From positions 54,807,042-54,871,041 of the forward strand of contig NC_079492.1 of the NCBI RefSeq assembly GCF_020520425.1: a stretch of DNA of 64,000 bases. The letters run 5' to 3'. The translations under genes were made by a program, and so were the position numbers. The DNA comes from Spinacia oleracea (lineage: Eukaryota > Streptophyta > Magnoliopsida > Caryophyllales > Amaranthaceae). Below the pieces are notes generated by a model. That model was given only the letters and a program-made list of their open reading frames with translations, had not been told where the DNA came from and searched no databases. The stretch's first letter is position 1. Each line of letters opens with the position of its first letter. Below are positions 46,901 through 56,300 of the stretch, piece after piece.

Positions 46901-47979
46901 TGCCATTGGAGAAGTTTCTGTTACACTTGATGTGAATAGAGCTCAATGAATCACTCACTTGTTGATGTCATTTGATTTTGTATTTGTTGGGCATTTGATG
47001 GCTAGTATATTTGGAATTACAAATGAGCTAAATAAGGCTCTGCAAAAACATGATCAAGATATTGTTAATGCAATGACCATGGTTGATGTAACCAAGTACA
47101 ATTTGCAAAAGATGAGAGATGAAGGATGGGATTTTCACATGGAGAAAGTCACTTCATTTGTGGCTAAATATGACATCCAATTTCCAGATATGGAGGCAAA
47201 CTATCAAGTCCCTGGAAGAAGTGTGTACCGAGGTAATAAGCCCCAAGTTACAAATCTCCACCATTTTCGAGTTGAAGTTTTCATAAGTGTCATTGATCTC
47301 CAGTTGCAAGAACTTGAAAATCGATTCCCCGAGATAAGAAAGGAATTACTTGTGTGTATGTCTTCCTTTAATCCTGCAAATCGGTTTGCTTCTTTTGACA
47401 AAGAAAACTTGATCCAACTTGCAAAATTCTATCCTAATGAATTTCCAAGTTCTGAAATGATAATATTTGATCATTCACTTGATAATTTCATTGTTGACAT
47501 TCGAAGCGATGAGAGATTTTGGAATGTGAAGAATCTTAGTGAGCTTTCCATGAAGCTTGTCGAGACAGAAAAGGATGGAACTCATGATAGAGTGTACTTG
47601 CTTTTGAAGTTGGTCTTGATTCTTCCCGTGGCTACGGCAAGTGTTGAAAGAGTATTTTCCGGAATGAATCAAGTGAAAGTTAAGTTGCGAAATAGCATGG
47701 GAGCTCCAACTTTTGAATGATTGTTTGGTTTCTTATATAGAGAAAGATTTTGAATGTTAGCATGGATGATATCATAGAACGATATCAAAACATGAAATCT
47801 CGCCGAGAACAATTGTAATAGTTTTTAAGTATTATGGAGTATTAAGTTGTAATTTCATAATTTATGACTAATTAGAATGAAACTTTTAAAGAATTTTTTT
47901 GTTTGTATGATTTTTTGAAGTATGTGGTCAAATGGGTCGATAGTGCCCTACCATTATCAAATTTCTGGGTCCGCCACTG
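43974..47979 (+). mobile_element. hAT DNA transposon in the 3' LTR of E
   Basis: The 4.0-kb element has perfect 14-bp terminal inverted repeats, CAGTGGCGGACCCA and its complement. It is flanked by an 8-bp target duplication with one mismatch: gccatgtc at 43966-43973 and gccatggc at 47980-47987. An 8-bp duplication and CAGTGG-type ends are hAT hallmarks. It carries one transposase gene, now broken. A CT-rich leader (about 44140-44330) and a likely intron ending in ttacaaatttcag (45256-45268) precede the coding part. Confidence 0.92.
45272..47760 (+). pseudogene. hAT transposase pseudogene (TTF zinc finger, DUF4371, hATC dimerisation)
   Basis: The reading begins at ATG 45272 with KRKNTRDISSFFTKR and a Pro/Gln-rich tract made of VPPTQQN-like repeats. 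A TTF-type zinc finger follows (PKKRRFNVKWFETWRPWLEY, CFICYLFKS), then the DUF4371-like catalytic core (SILADESADISDKEQMALC, RGQGYDSTSNMQGS, CFAHQLQLTQVAL, RPCDTRWGSY), and the C-terminal hATC dimerisation motif (LPVATASVERVFSGM). Four lesions break it: TAA at 45899-45901, a one-base change in the T-run at 46288-46296 that shifts frame, TGA at 46947-46949, and a frameshift near 47715 before LNDCLVSYIEKDF. It resembles the ZMYM1-like hAT group of plants. It cannot produce a full transposase. Confidence 0.88.
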
Positions 47980-47987
47980 GCCATGGC

Positions 47988-48556
47988 GCACGCGAGCTCG
48001 TGGGCTGCTGGTTGTGCATCTCGCGTGGGCCGCAAGGCTTGCGCGGGCTGTGCGGCTCGTGCTCATGCTCGTGCAACGCTTGTGTTCAATACGAATCCTA
48101 AAGCTAATGGAATTCGTTCTATGATTAAATCCTAATCCTAATAGATAGAATTTTTTTAATAGAGTTTTAATGAGATTCTAATTAAACTAATTGGTATCCT
48201 AATAGGATTCTAAATCCCTTTCCATAGCCCTATAAATATGTGCCTAGGTTCACAATTTTATGGACGAGTTTTCAAGTATTCAAAGGTAAGATTTTCAAGC
48301 AAAAATCAGCCAAACACTTGCCCTATTTAGCCAAAAAATTTAAGTACCTTAAGGGCGATTCTAGTTGGTCAAGCTTAAGGCGGATCCGGACGTGTTGTGG
48401 ACTTTCTACGAAGGGACGACACTTGGAGTCCTAAAGACTTGTTCTTGTTCGGTTCGGGCGCAGCTAGGGAGGGAACGCTACAAAGTGTATGCATCCTAGA
48501 CTAATTATATGATTATGTGCAATTATTGTGATTCCTGGCATTAAGGTTTTTCCGCA
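47988..48556 (+). repeat. 3' LTR of E, middle part
   Basis: The GC block, TATA region (ctataaata, near 48229-48237) and R/U5 of the LTR of E between the hAT and CACTA insertions. The last bases, gca (48554-48556), are the left copy of the CACTA target duplication. Confidence 0.88.
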
Positions 48557-48946
48557 CACTAGTGGAAAAAGGGTCATTTGCATCGCACATTTAAGTGCAT
48601 TTGCGTCGCACATTGTGCGTGGCAAAAGCTCTCGACGCAAATGACTAAAAGTCATTTGCGCCGCACATTTGTGCGATGCAAATGACCCTTATTTGCGTCG
48701 CACATTAAGCAAATGTGCGAGGCAAATGACTTTTCAGGCACCATGTTGAAAAGTCATTTGCCACGCACATTAGCTTAATGTGCGTTGCAAATGACTTTTC
48801 AGGCGCCAAAAAATAAGTCATTTGCCACGCACAATAGCTTAATGTGCGACGCAAATGACAATTTGAGCACCAAAAAAGTAAGTCATTTGCCTCGCACAAT
48901 AGCTTAATGTGCGACGCAAATGACTTTGAAATTTGTAAAAAAAATA

Positions 48947-48956
48947 GGTTCCATTT

Positions 48957-49015
<59 letters not shown>

Positions 49016-49033
49016 TAGTAAAATGAAACCTAT
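48947..49033. repeat. (TA)n microsatellite inside a perfect inverted repeat
   Basis: A run of alternating TA, broken once by a G near 48997, is enclosed by taggttccattttac on the left and gtaaaatgaaaccta on the right, which pair apart from one base. The whole can extrude as a cruciform of about 40 bp per arm. It sits just inside the left subterminal region of the CACTA element. Confidence 0.8.
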
Positions 49034-49632
49034 TAAATAGAACCACATCAAATCAATAAGACTAAATACATAAAGGCAGTACCTTCATAAATCTTACAAT
49101 ACAAAAGCTTGAAATATCTACAACAATGTATTCCATCTAACGGTTTCTCTTGACACCCAACAAAAAAAAAAAATAATAGTTGCTGCCCAGAATCTTCTAG
49201 TGTTTCCCTTGCTTCTAATATTAGTTGGGGGGTCTGCTTACGTATAACAGAGATTGTTCGTTAGAGATTGTATCTCATCAGCTGAGAATTTGTTATCGTC
49301 CCAGAGAACATGGTAATGAGCTGGTCTGCTGGTTCCCTGAAGAAAACGGTTGTGCTATTTGTTATTTCTAAAGAAAACATGTAAGCTATCTATAACTCTA
49401 TTAAAACTCGCTGAAAAACTCACCTGAATACCAGCATGACTGCATAGAAAGAAATCAAAATCGGTTGGGTGACATATTTTAGTATCTACCACTGTGCCTG
49501 CAATGTCATGAATTCAATGTTATCAAACATCATCAGAAAAAGGCACCTAATTACATTAAAAAAAATTATGAATCTGCTAAAACGTAACATATGACAGTCA
49601 ATTCGACAACTCTGATGAATGGCAAGATTTAC

Positions 49633-49698
49633 CGTGTAGGAAATAATACCAACACCAAAACCTTCCAGCAGTCGCCCCATGTACAGAAATGAGATATC
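49633..49698 (-). pseudogene. Captured ERD6-like sugar transporter exon ([10 protein letters not shown])
   Basis: On the minus strand a 66-bp exon encodes [18 protein letters not shown] followed by ISYT. It is bounded by an acceptor (ctatag) and a donor (gtaaat). The [10 protein letters not shown] and ISYT motif is characteristic of the ERD6-like branch of plant monosaccharide transporters, in the membrane segment before VPVYIAEI. The source gene would move hexoses across the vacuolar membrane. Here only isolated exons remain, inside a transposon, so no transporter can be made. Confidence 0.85.
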
Positions 49699-49706
49699 CT
49701 ATAGAT

Positions 49707-49763
49707 GGTTCAACAATACAGAAATGATACGACCAGCCAACCAATCAATAATATTTGGGATTG
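49707..49763 (-). pseudogene. Second, degenerate copy of an ERD6-like exon
   Basis: On the minus strand the bases read as SIPNIIDWLAGRIIS. This repeats the SIPNIIGWL exon at 49808-49867 with several changes and without a clean donor site. It is either an internal duplication inside the captured fragment or a piece of a paralogous gene. Confidence 0.65.
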
Positions 49764-49807
49764 AAGATAAACAAATAGCACAATGCTCGTTTATATAGCT
49801 CACTTAC

Positions 49808-49867
49808 TCTCGAAAATGATACGACCAACCATCCAATGATATTTGGGATTGAAGCAATCATCAGTGA
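49808..49867 (-). pseudogene. Captured ERD6-like sugar transporter exon (SIPNIIGWL)
   Basis: A 60-bp minus-strand exon encodes SLMIASIPNIIGWL followed by VVSFSR. It is preceded by tgcag and followed by gtaagt, so both splice sites look intact. It joins in phase to the IGRKG exon upstream and to the [14 protein letters not shown] exon downstream, matching the usual order in ERD6-like transporters. Confidence 0.85.
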
Positions 49868-50061
49868 CTGCAATTAATTAAAAACAGGAAATCATAATTA
49901 AAAAAAATACAGTACAACAGACATTGTTATGACTTATGAAGATCTGTTAATGTTCATATCAAGTAGGACCCTTTTTAAGAGACAACAATGGGTGACAATG
50001 ACACAAATTCTATATGTTAAAAACCATCAATAAATTGCAGGAAAGGGATAAAATTTCATAC

Positions 50062-50151
50062 CCCTTTGCGCCCAATGTATTCAGAAATCTGACCACTAGC
50101 AATTGCACCAACCATTGCTCCCACATTAGCCAATGATCCAAACAAGGAGAA
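50062..50151 (-). pseudogene. Captured ERD6-like sugar transporter exon (FSLFGSL...GRKG)
   Basis: A 90-bp minus-strand exon encodes [16 protein letters not shown] and [14 protein letters not shown], the second-transmembrane-helix and GRKG loop signature of sugar/H+ symporters. It is bounded by ggcag and gtatga. Three consecutive exons (90, 60 and 66 bp) with their introns show that genomic DNA, not a cDNA copy, was captured. Confidence 0.87.
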
Positions 50152-50159
50152 CTGCCACC

Positions 50160-51330
50160 TCCATCAATACAATCATAAGTTAAATTGAAAAACAATCAAT
50201 CATCTGATATATGTTGTTGGGAATTTTACATAAACGCAAGTCAAAATCTAATGATCATCAAGTTACATGGGTGCTGAAGTATAAAGCAGCAAGACAAACT
50301 GCAATTCAGCAAGACAAAGTGCTTGTATGGAAATTTCCATATAAAGCAAGCAAATCATTCCAACTAAGCAACTACAATCATCAGGATATACATGCCATGG
50401 CAGACGATTATTAAAGAAATAACATAAATTGGATGTCTGGTATCTCATATCTCATAAGGTTGGACCTCAGCTCAAAATAACCCCTAGAAAAATCAATTTT
50501 TCCACAGAAACAGGAACACCAATCAAACTTCCACCATGTTTACATAAATCAAGCTATTTAGTCTTAAGAACGAAAATGGAGACACAATCGTCAACCATTC
50601 ATCATTAATCCAGTTCAATTTCCACTCAAAGTCAAGTTCAATCACAATAAAACAGAATCAAGAACATTAATCAAAAAGTAAAATGAGCAAACTCAATAGA
50701 ATTCAATCGAAAATCCAAAATTACATAAACTGGAGTTCAAAACCCTAACTAAATGAAGAATGAAGGAGACAGATGGAAGCATTACAAAATTCTCACCTCC
50801 GACTAACAGTCCCGCCTCCTTCCTCCACCTCGCCGCCGTCAATTTAGTTTCTCCAGAAACCTCCGCCGTCAAGCTTCCCTTTCCAAGGATTTAAAAATAG
50901 ATGCTTCGATTGCGACAGTAGCAAGGGTGCGACGCCGGCGGTTTCAATGACGCTTCCACCTCCGACACCCTCCTCCACCTCTTCTACGACCCCGATTCTC
51001 CCTCTTCCGTTGTCGAAACCTATCATAAAGAATTGAAGAATCAAAAACTTAAACAAAAGTGAAAGTTCTAAAACCTAAAAGAATTGAAGAAAGGAGGAAA
51101 GAGATGGAAGACTTACCTCATTTACAAACCGAATTTTTTTGCAAGAACCTTGCCGGAGGAAAATTTGAGCGGCGAGGTTGAGGAGAGAGAGGCAAAAACT
51201 GGATCGGGTTTGAGGAGAGAGGAAGAAGCAGGGAGTTTAGGAGAGAGAGAGAGTGTTTGAGGAGAGAGGTAGAATTAGGAGAGAGTGTGTTTGAGGAGAG
51301 AGGTAGAAACCCATTGACACGTCCGAATTT
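50160..51330 (-). other. Unassigned interior of the CACTA element
   Basis: About 1.2 kb. The minus strand of 50810-51010 is GC- and purine-rich and encodes a Gly/Glu-rich stretch (RIGVVEEVEEGVGGG) that could be a captured first exon or leader. From 51140 to 51310 there is a GAGAGA-rich stretch. I cannot link these to a known gene. The sequence from 49080 to 49480 on the other side of the exons is likewise unassigned. Confidence 0.4.
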
Positions 51331-51625
51331 TTTTTACCTCATTTGCGTCGCAGAATTACTAATCTGCGACGCAGATGACTCTTAGAGTCATCTGCGTCGC
51401 AGATTAGTAAATCTGCGACGCAAATGAGGTAATATTTTGCGTCGCATTATTACTAATCTGCGATGCAAATGACTCTAAGATCATCTTAGAGTCATATGCG
51501 TCGCAGATTAGTAATTCTGCGACGCAAATGACTAATTTTAATGCTTAAAACTGTCAATTGCGTCACATGTTTAAATGTGCGAGGCAAATGTGGTGATGCA
51601 AATGATTGTTTTTCCACTAGTGGCA

Positions 51626-51660
51626 TGATTTATGTTGTTCATATGTATCATAACCTAACA
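51626..51660 (+). repeat. 3' LTR of E, last part
   Basis: The final bases tgatttatgttgttcatatg...cataacctaaca complete the LTR of E. They are followed by gaatg (51661-51665), the right target duplication of E. Confidence 0.9.
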
Positions 51661-51942
51661 GAATGTGATTACCGCAATTCGTGAGCATGAGGAAGGTTGG
51701 AGCCACTTCCATCTTGTTTTAGAGGATATTAATCATGTGGTAGAGTCTTTTAATAGCATTATTTGGTCTTTTGTTAAGAGGAATTGTAATAAAGTAGCAC
51801 ATGAGCTAGCACATAGATTGCCATGGACTGTTGGTAGGAGAGTTTGGATGAATAACTATCCAAAAGATGTAGTTGATGTTTTAGCGTTTGATGCTTTGAG
51901 TAATGATAATTAGTGCCTTATAGGCTTCATTCAAAAAAAAAA
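51661..51942 (+). pseudogene. LINE RNase H C-terminus and poly-A tail (continuation of 24784-26115)
   Basis: After the gaatg duplication the frame continues with the end of an RNase H domain (TAIREHEEGWSHFHLVLEDI, FVKRNCNKVAHELAHR, where NKVAHELA is the conserved C-terminal helix). It stops at 51911-51913. A short 3' untranslated part ends in ttcattc plus ten A residues (51933-51942), a plant LINE tail. It joins in frame to VESDCLNV at 26115 when E and one gaatg copy are removed. Confidence 0.88.
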
Positions 51943-51997
51943 TAGAGTAACAGCAAACTTGGTACTCTGTACATCTTTTAAAAATAGTTAAAACTAA
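51943..51997. other. Short host segment between the LINE tail and element D
   Basis: AT-rich sequence ending in actaa (51993-51997), the left target duplication of D. It continues after D at 62217. No target duplication for the LINE could be matched here and near its truncated left edge. Confidence 0.6.
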
Positions 51998-53383
51998 TGT
52001 TAGGTTATGATACATATGAACAACATAAATCATGCGGAAAAACCTTAATGCCAGGAATCATATTAATTGCACATAATCATATAATTAGTCTAGGATGCAT
52101 ACACTTTGTAGCGTGCCCTCCCTAGCTGCGCCCGAACCGAACAAGAACAAGTCTTTAGGACTCCAAGTGTCGTCCCTCCGTAGAAAGTCCACAGCACGTC
52201 CGGATCCGCCTTAAGCTTGACCAACTAGAATCGCCCTTAAGGTACTTAGAGTTTTCGGCTAATGTAGGGCAAGTGTTTGGCTGATTTTTGCTTGAAAATC
52301 TTACCTTTGAATACTTGAAATCTCGTCCATAAATTGTGAACCTAGGCACATATTTATATAGTCTTGGAAAGGGATTTAGAATCCTATTAGGATACTAATT
52401 AGTTTAGTTAGAATTCTATTAGAACTCTATTAAACTGATTCTATCTATTAGGATTAGGATTTAATCATAGAACGAATTCTAATAGTTTTAGGATTCGTCT
52501 CGAACACAAACGTCGTACGACCACGAGCCTACCACACGACCCGCGCAGGCCTTGCGGCCCACACGAGCATGCGTAGCTCGCAGCCCACGAGCGCGCGCGC
52601 CATGCCTTGTTGGGCCTAGCCTTGCGCTGGGCCTGGCGAGGCTTTGGCAACGTGTGTGTTGGGCGCTTGGGCTTGCTGGACGCGGGCCTGGCTTCATGAT
52701 GGGCCTTCGTCTAGCAAGTCTCGTCCGATGCTAATTCGTACGGTGCACTTCCGATTAAATTCCCGATTCTGGAATTCATTTCCGAGACGAACAATATTTA
52801 ACATTTCCCATTCCGGAATTAATTTCCGTTTCGAACAAATATTTAATATTTCCGTTTCCGGAATTATTTTCCGATTCCGATAATATTTCCGATTCCGACA
52901 ATATTTCCGTTTCCGGCAATATTTCAGATTCCGGCAATATTTTCATTTCCGATAATATTTTCCGATACGTACCATGTTTCCTTTTTCGGCAACATCTACG
53001 ACTTGGATAATATTTATATTTCCGATACGATCCATATTTCCGTTTCCGGCAATATCATCGTTTCCGGAGTATTCATTTCTTGCCTTTGACGATCTCAGCT
53101 CCCACTGAAACCAAGATCCGTCGATTCCTAATATCCATAGATGGAGTATTTAATGCCATTAAATACTTGATCCGTTTACGTACTATTTGTGTGACCCTAC
53201 GGGTTCAGTCAAGAGTAAGCTGTGGATTAATATCATTAATTCCACTTGAACTGAAGCGGCCTCTAGCTAGGCATTCAGCTCACTTGATCTCACTGAATTA
53301 TTAACTTGCTAATTAATACTGAACCGCATTTATTAGACTTTAACTTTAAATGCATACTTGGACCAAGGGCATTATTTCCTTCA
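51998..53383 (-). repeat. 3' LTR of D
   Basis: On the plus strand it reads tgttaggttatgatacatat to attatttccttca, the exact inverse of the family ends. The polypurine tract complement gtctcccacttgtcc follows at 53384. Confidence 0.92.
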
Positions 53384-56300
53384 GTCTCCCACTTGTCCTT
53401 AGGGACAAGTGTGCATTTCCTAATTCCTTTGTCGCTCGATGCTTGCTCTTGAACATAAGGTAAGAGTTGTCATCCTTATTATGTCCAGAGGTGTTTCCCG
53501 GTTTCAGAGTTCAACTGGTCAAATAAACAGATAATCATAGCCTATGATTCATTTGAGCACGGCCATGTATTTTACAGTTTCTAGCTCTCCGAGTGGCCTT
53601 GTACAACTTTCAGCATCTCATCCCGATTTACGGGAGGATAATCCCAATCTTGCGATCTTGAGATTAGACTTCGTTTGATAGGTGATTACCTGAGCGTTGC
53701 CTTTATAGCCTCCTTTTACGGTGCGACGGTTGACAACGTCAAAGTAAGTAGTTCTCAAACAAGTAATCTCAAATCACTCAGGTATTGAGGATTTAGTGTC
53801 TAATAATTTTAATGAAATTTACTTATGACAGATTTTCATCTCTTACAGTAAAGTTTCATAGGTCTGTCCGATACTAGTCTTCCCAAAGTAAGTATCTATG
53901 CAAATGATTACGACATTGCCATGTCCACATAGTTCAAGAAACAGAACTACTAGTCATCTTGCATTCTAGTCGTCTAACATTTTCTATGCGTCCATCTTTA
54001 TAGAAAACTCCGACCAGGGACCATTTTCAACTTTTGACATTCAAGTTCACTTGATAGACATTTCTTAGTCACAGGACTGGTCCTGAAAGTCTATCTTGAA
54101 TATATCGTCAAATTGAAGGGACTCATCATTTAATACTAAACCAAGATTAAATGGAATATGAAAATACATTTCATATATGATAAATGTTCAACCCCAATGT
54201 TTTAAAACCATGGGCCTCAAACCCACCTTTAAAACAGTTCATGGAATTCAAAGCTATGTTTGATTTCCAGTGCTACAATGTGAGTGTTGCTTCTCACTTG
54301 TTTCATAGGTTTAGTTATCATGCTTTGCCAATCTTAATATCCTTTTCATCGAATGTTCTTCAAGATAGGATGATAAGATCTTTTGAGTTTGTTTATTATG
54401 TGATCTAGTCTTTCTTACTTCGATAGTGGTTCTACGCATTTTGCAATGAAGAACCATCAAGTCAGCAGACATGTGATCCACCCATGTTCGGTGAAGAACT
54501 TTTTAACAACAACCCTGTTTTATTTCTTCTTAGGCAATAAGTACTTTTACTTCAACTGTATTGGTTGCTAGTGATGCTTTGGTTGGATTTAGTTATCCAA
54601 GAAGTTCACAGATATGTGGAAGACTTTCCAGCTGTATCTTAGAACATAGAAATTAATATTTAATTTCCCACGCAACAACTCGAGGTCTCTAATCCATGTT
54701 GCCATTTCAAAACACGATGCTTTATAGCTCGTCCTTGCCAATGGTTAACTCCAAAGGCATCTTGCTTAATCCTTTGCTAGTGTTTATGCGTGTAGCATCA
54801 ATATTTAGCACATCTTTATTTCCTTGAATCAAGAACTATTCCTATGTACTTTTTCAAGTACCATAAGTATTCTTGATCTCAATCTAGTTGATCTTCACTT
54901 AGATCAATAGAGATTGGTATATGTTCGTCATGCCTAAAGCCATACGATACGTTTTTGGCGATCCTCATATTATATCATACATGATAAATTCTTTTGCAGA
55001 ATAATTCCCAATTGAATTCTCTTCATGTAACTTTAGCTCATCTAGTTTCAGTAGATACTAATTCCATCTAAATTCTTTGACATATAATATAGGTTAAGAA
55101 TCTCATTAGATTCTTTGATGTTTAACTTAGTAAATGCTTATACATAGGTCAAACATCCTTTACTTAGATTTATTCATATGGATCGAATATCTCCAATGGA
55201 GTCTTTCGTGTTTGATTTAGTAAATGCCATTACTTAATCCAAAACAATATCATAAGATCTTTGTAAATAGATCTTAATACCCAGTATGTACTAAGTTTCG
55301 CCTTGGTCCATTATTGATGAATAATTTCAAACCTAAGTTATTAGTATTTGAATGTTATTTCACAATAGAGAGATATGTGCGTGATACACATAGGACCAAT
55401 TAAGTTTTTATGTACTCCCACTAAACTTCTTATATATCTATAAGAATCATGTACATTTTATGAAACTAAAATACTTATTAGCTTCACTAAAATACAGTTT
55501 TAATTCCCAATTTTCTTGCTTAAATCTGTACTTAGATTTCATAAGCTAGCTTTCCTTTTCAAGTATTTATTTGGATCCACAAATCCTATGACATACCATG
55601 TACATAGTTTATTCCAACATTTGATTGAGGAATTAGTTTTTGTCATCCAATTGCCATATGTACCAATATGCAATCATTGCTTGAATTATAGACTTGAGCA
55701 TTATGATTATGCATGAGGTTTCAACATAATCCACGCCGTGAATTTGCTTGTAACCTTTAGCAGCTAATCTAGCTGTGTGTGTGAACACAATTCCATGTTT
55801 ATGGTTTTTATCCTTAAAACCAATTTGCAACCAATAGAATTAAATCATTCTTGCAAATCAACAAAATTTCAATTTGGTCATCAAAACATTGGTTATGTTT
55901 TATGGCTTTTAACCATCTAAAACAGTGAGTCTATATATGGCCTCTAACCATTTTAGGGAATATGGGTTTCGTCATAGCTTTCTTACAAGTCACAAACGCA
56001 TTAATCTACATGATAATAGTTTGACTGCAAGTTGTAGGTTTCTTCGCTATCTAATAGAAGAATCGCATAGTTTCAGTGACCTGAACTCCATGTTTCTTCA
56101 CTATCTAATAGAAGAATCTCATAGTTTCAGTGACTTGAACTCTATGCCTACTTGGGTATAGAACATCAAACTAATAGAATATCAACATACACTTTGAAAG
56201 TCCTTTAAATATTCTGTTCTCCTTGAAGCACTTGTAAAGTCTTCTAAGAGATGTCTATTCTTTAAAGCCACTTCTAAAGTCCTTAAAGAATAAGTGTTCG

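Larger units (their letters stand above)
48557..51622 (-). mobile_element. Non-autonomous CACTA element carrying gene fragments
   Basis: The element starts CACTAGTGGAAAAA and ends TTTTTCCACTAGTG, with a 3-bp duplication gca on both sides (48554-48556 and 51623-51625). CACTA ends plus a 3-bp target duplication define the superfamily. Both ends carry dense subterminal repeats: a tcatttgcgtcgcacatt family at the left (about 48575-48925) and a gcgtcgcagattagtaatct family at the right (about 51338-51605), many in inverted pairs. There is no transposase. The centre holds exon pieces of a sugar-transporter gene. The minus strand is given because the captured exons read that way. Confidence 0.9.
26116..51660 (+). 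mobile_element. Copia-derived element E inside the LINE, hosting F, a hAT and a CACTA element
   Basis: E starts TGAAGGAAATAATG at 26116 and ends CATAACCTAACA at 51660, with gaatg duplicated on both sides (26111-26115 and 51661-51665). Its own parts are a 5' LTR (26116-27489), leader (27490-29370), decayed pol and 3' region (38301-43221), and a 3' LTR in three pieces (43222-43973, 47988-48556, 51626-51660). The rest is later insertions. LTR differences, for example aataatgcccatgg against aacaatgaccttgg near the start, show it is older than B. Its coding remnants are of the same shredded type as B and D. Confidence 0.9.

Noticed and set aside
48557..51622. Reading the gcgtcgca repeats as a CRISPR array
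   Set aside because: Units are irregular, occur in both orientations, have no unique spacers of fixed length, and belong to the ends of a plant CACTA element.
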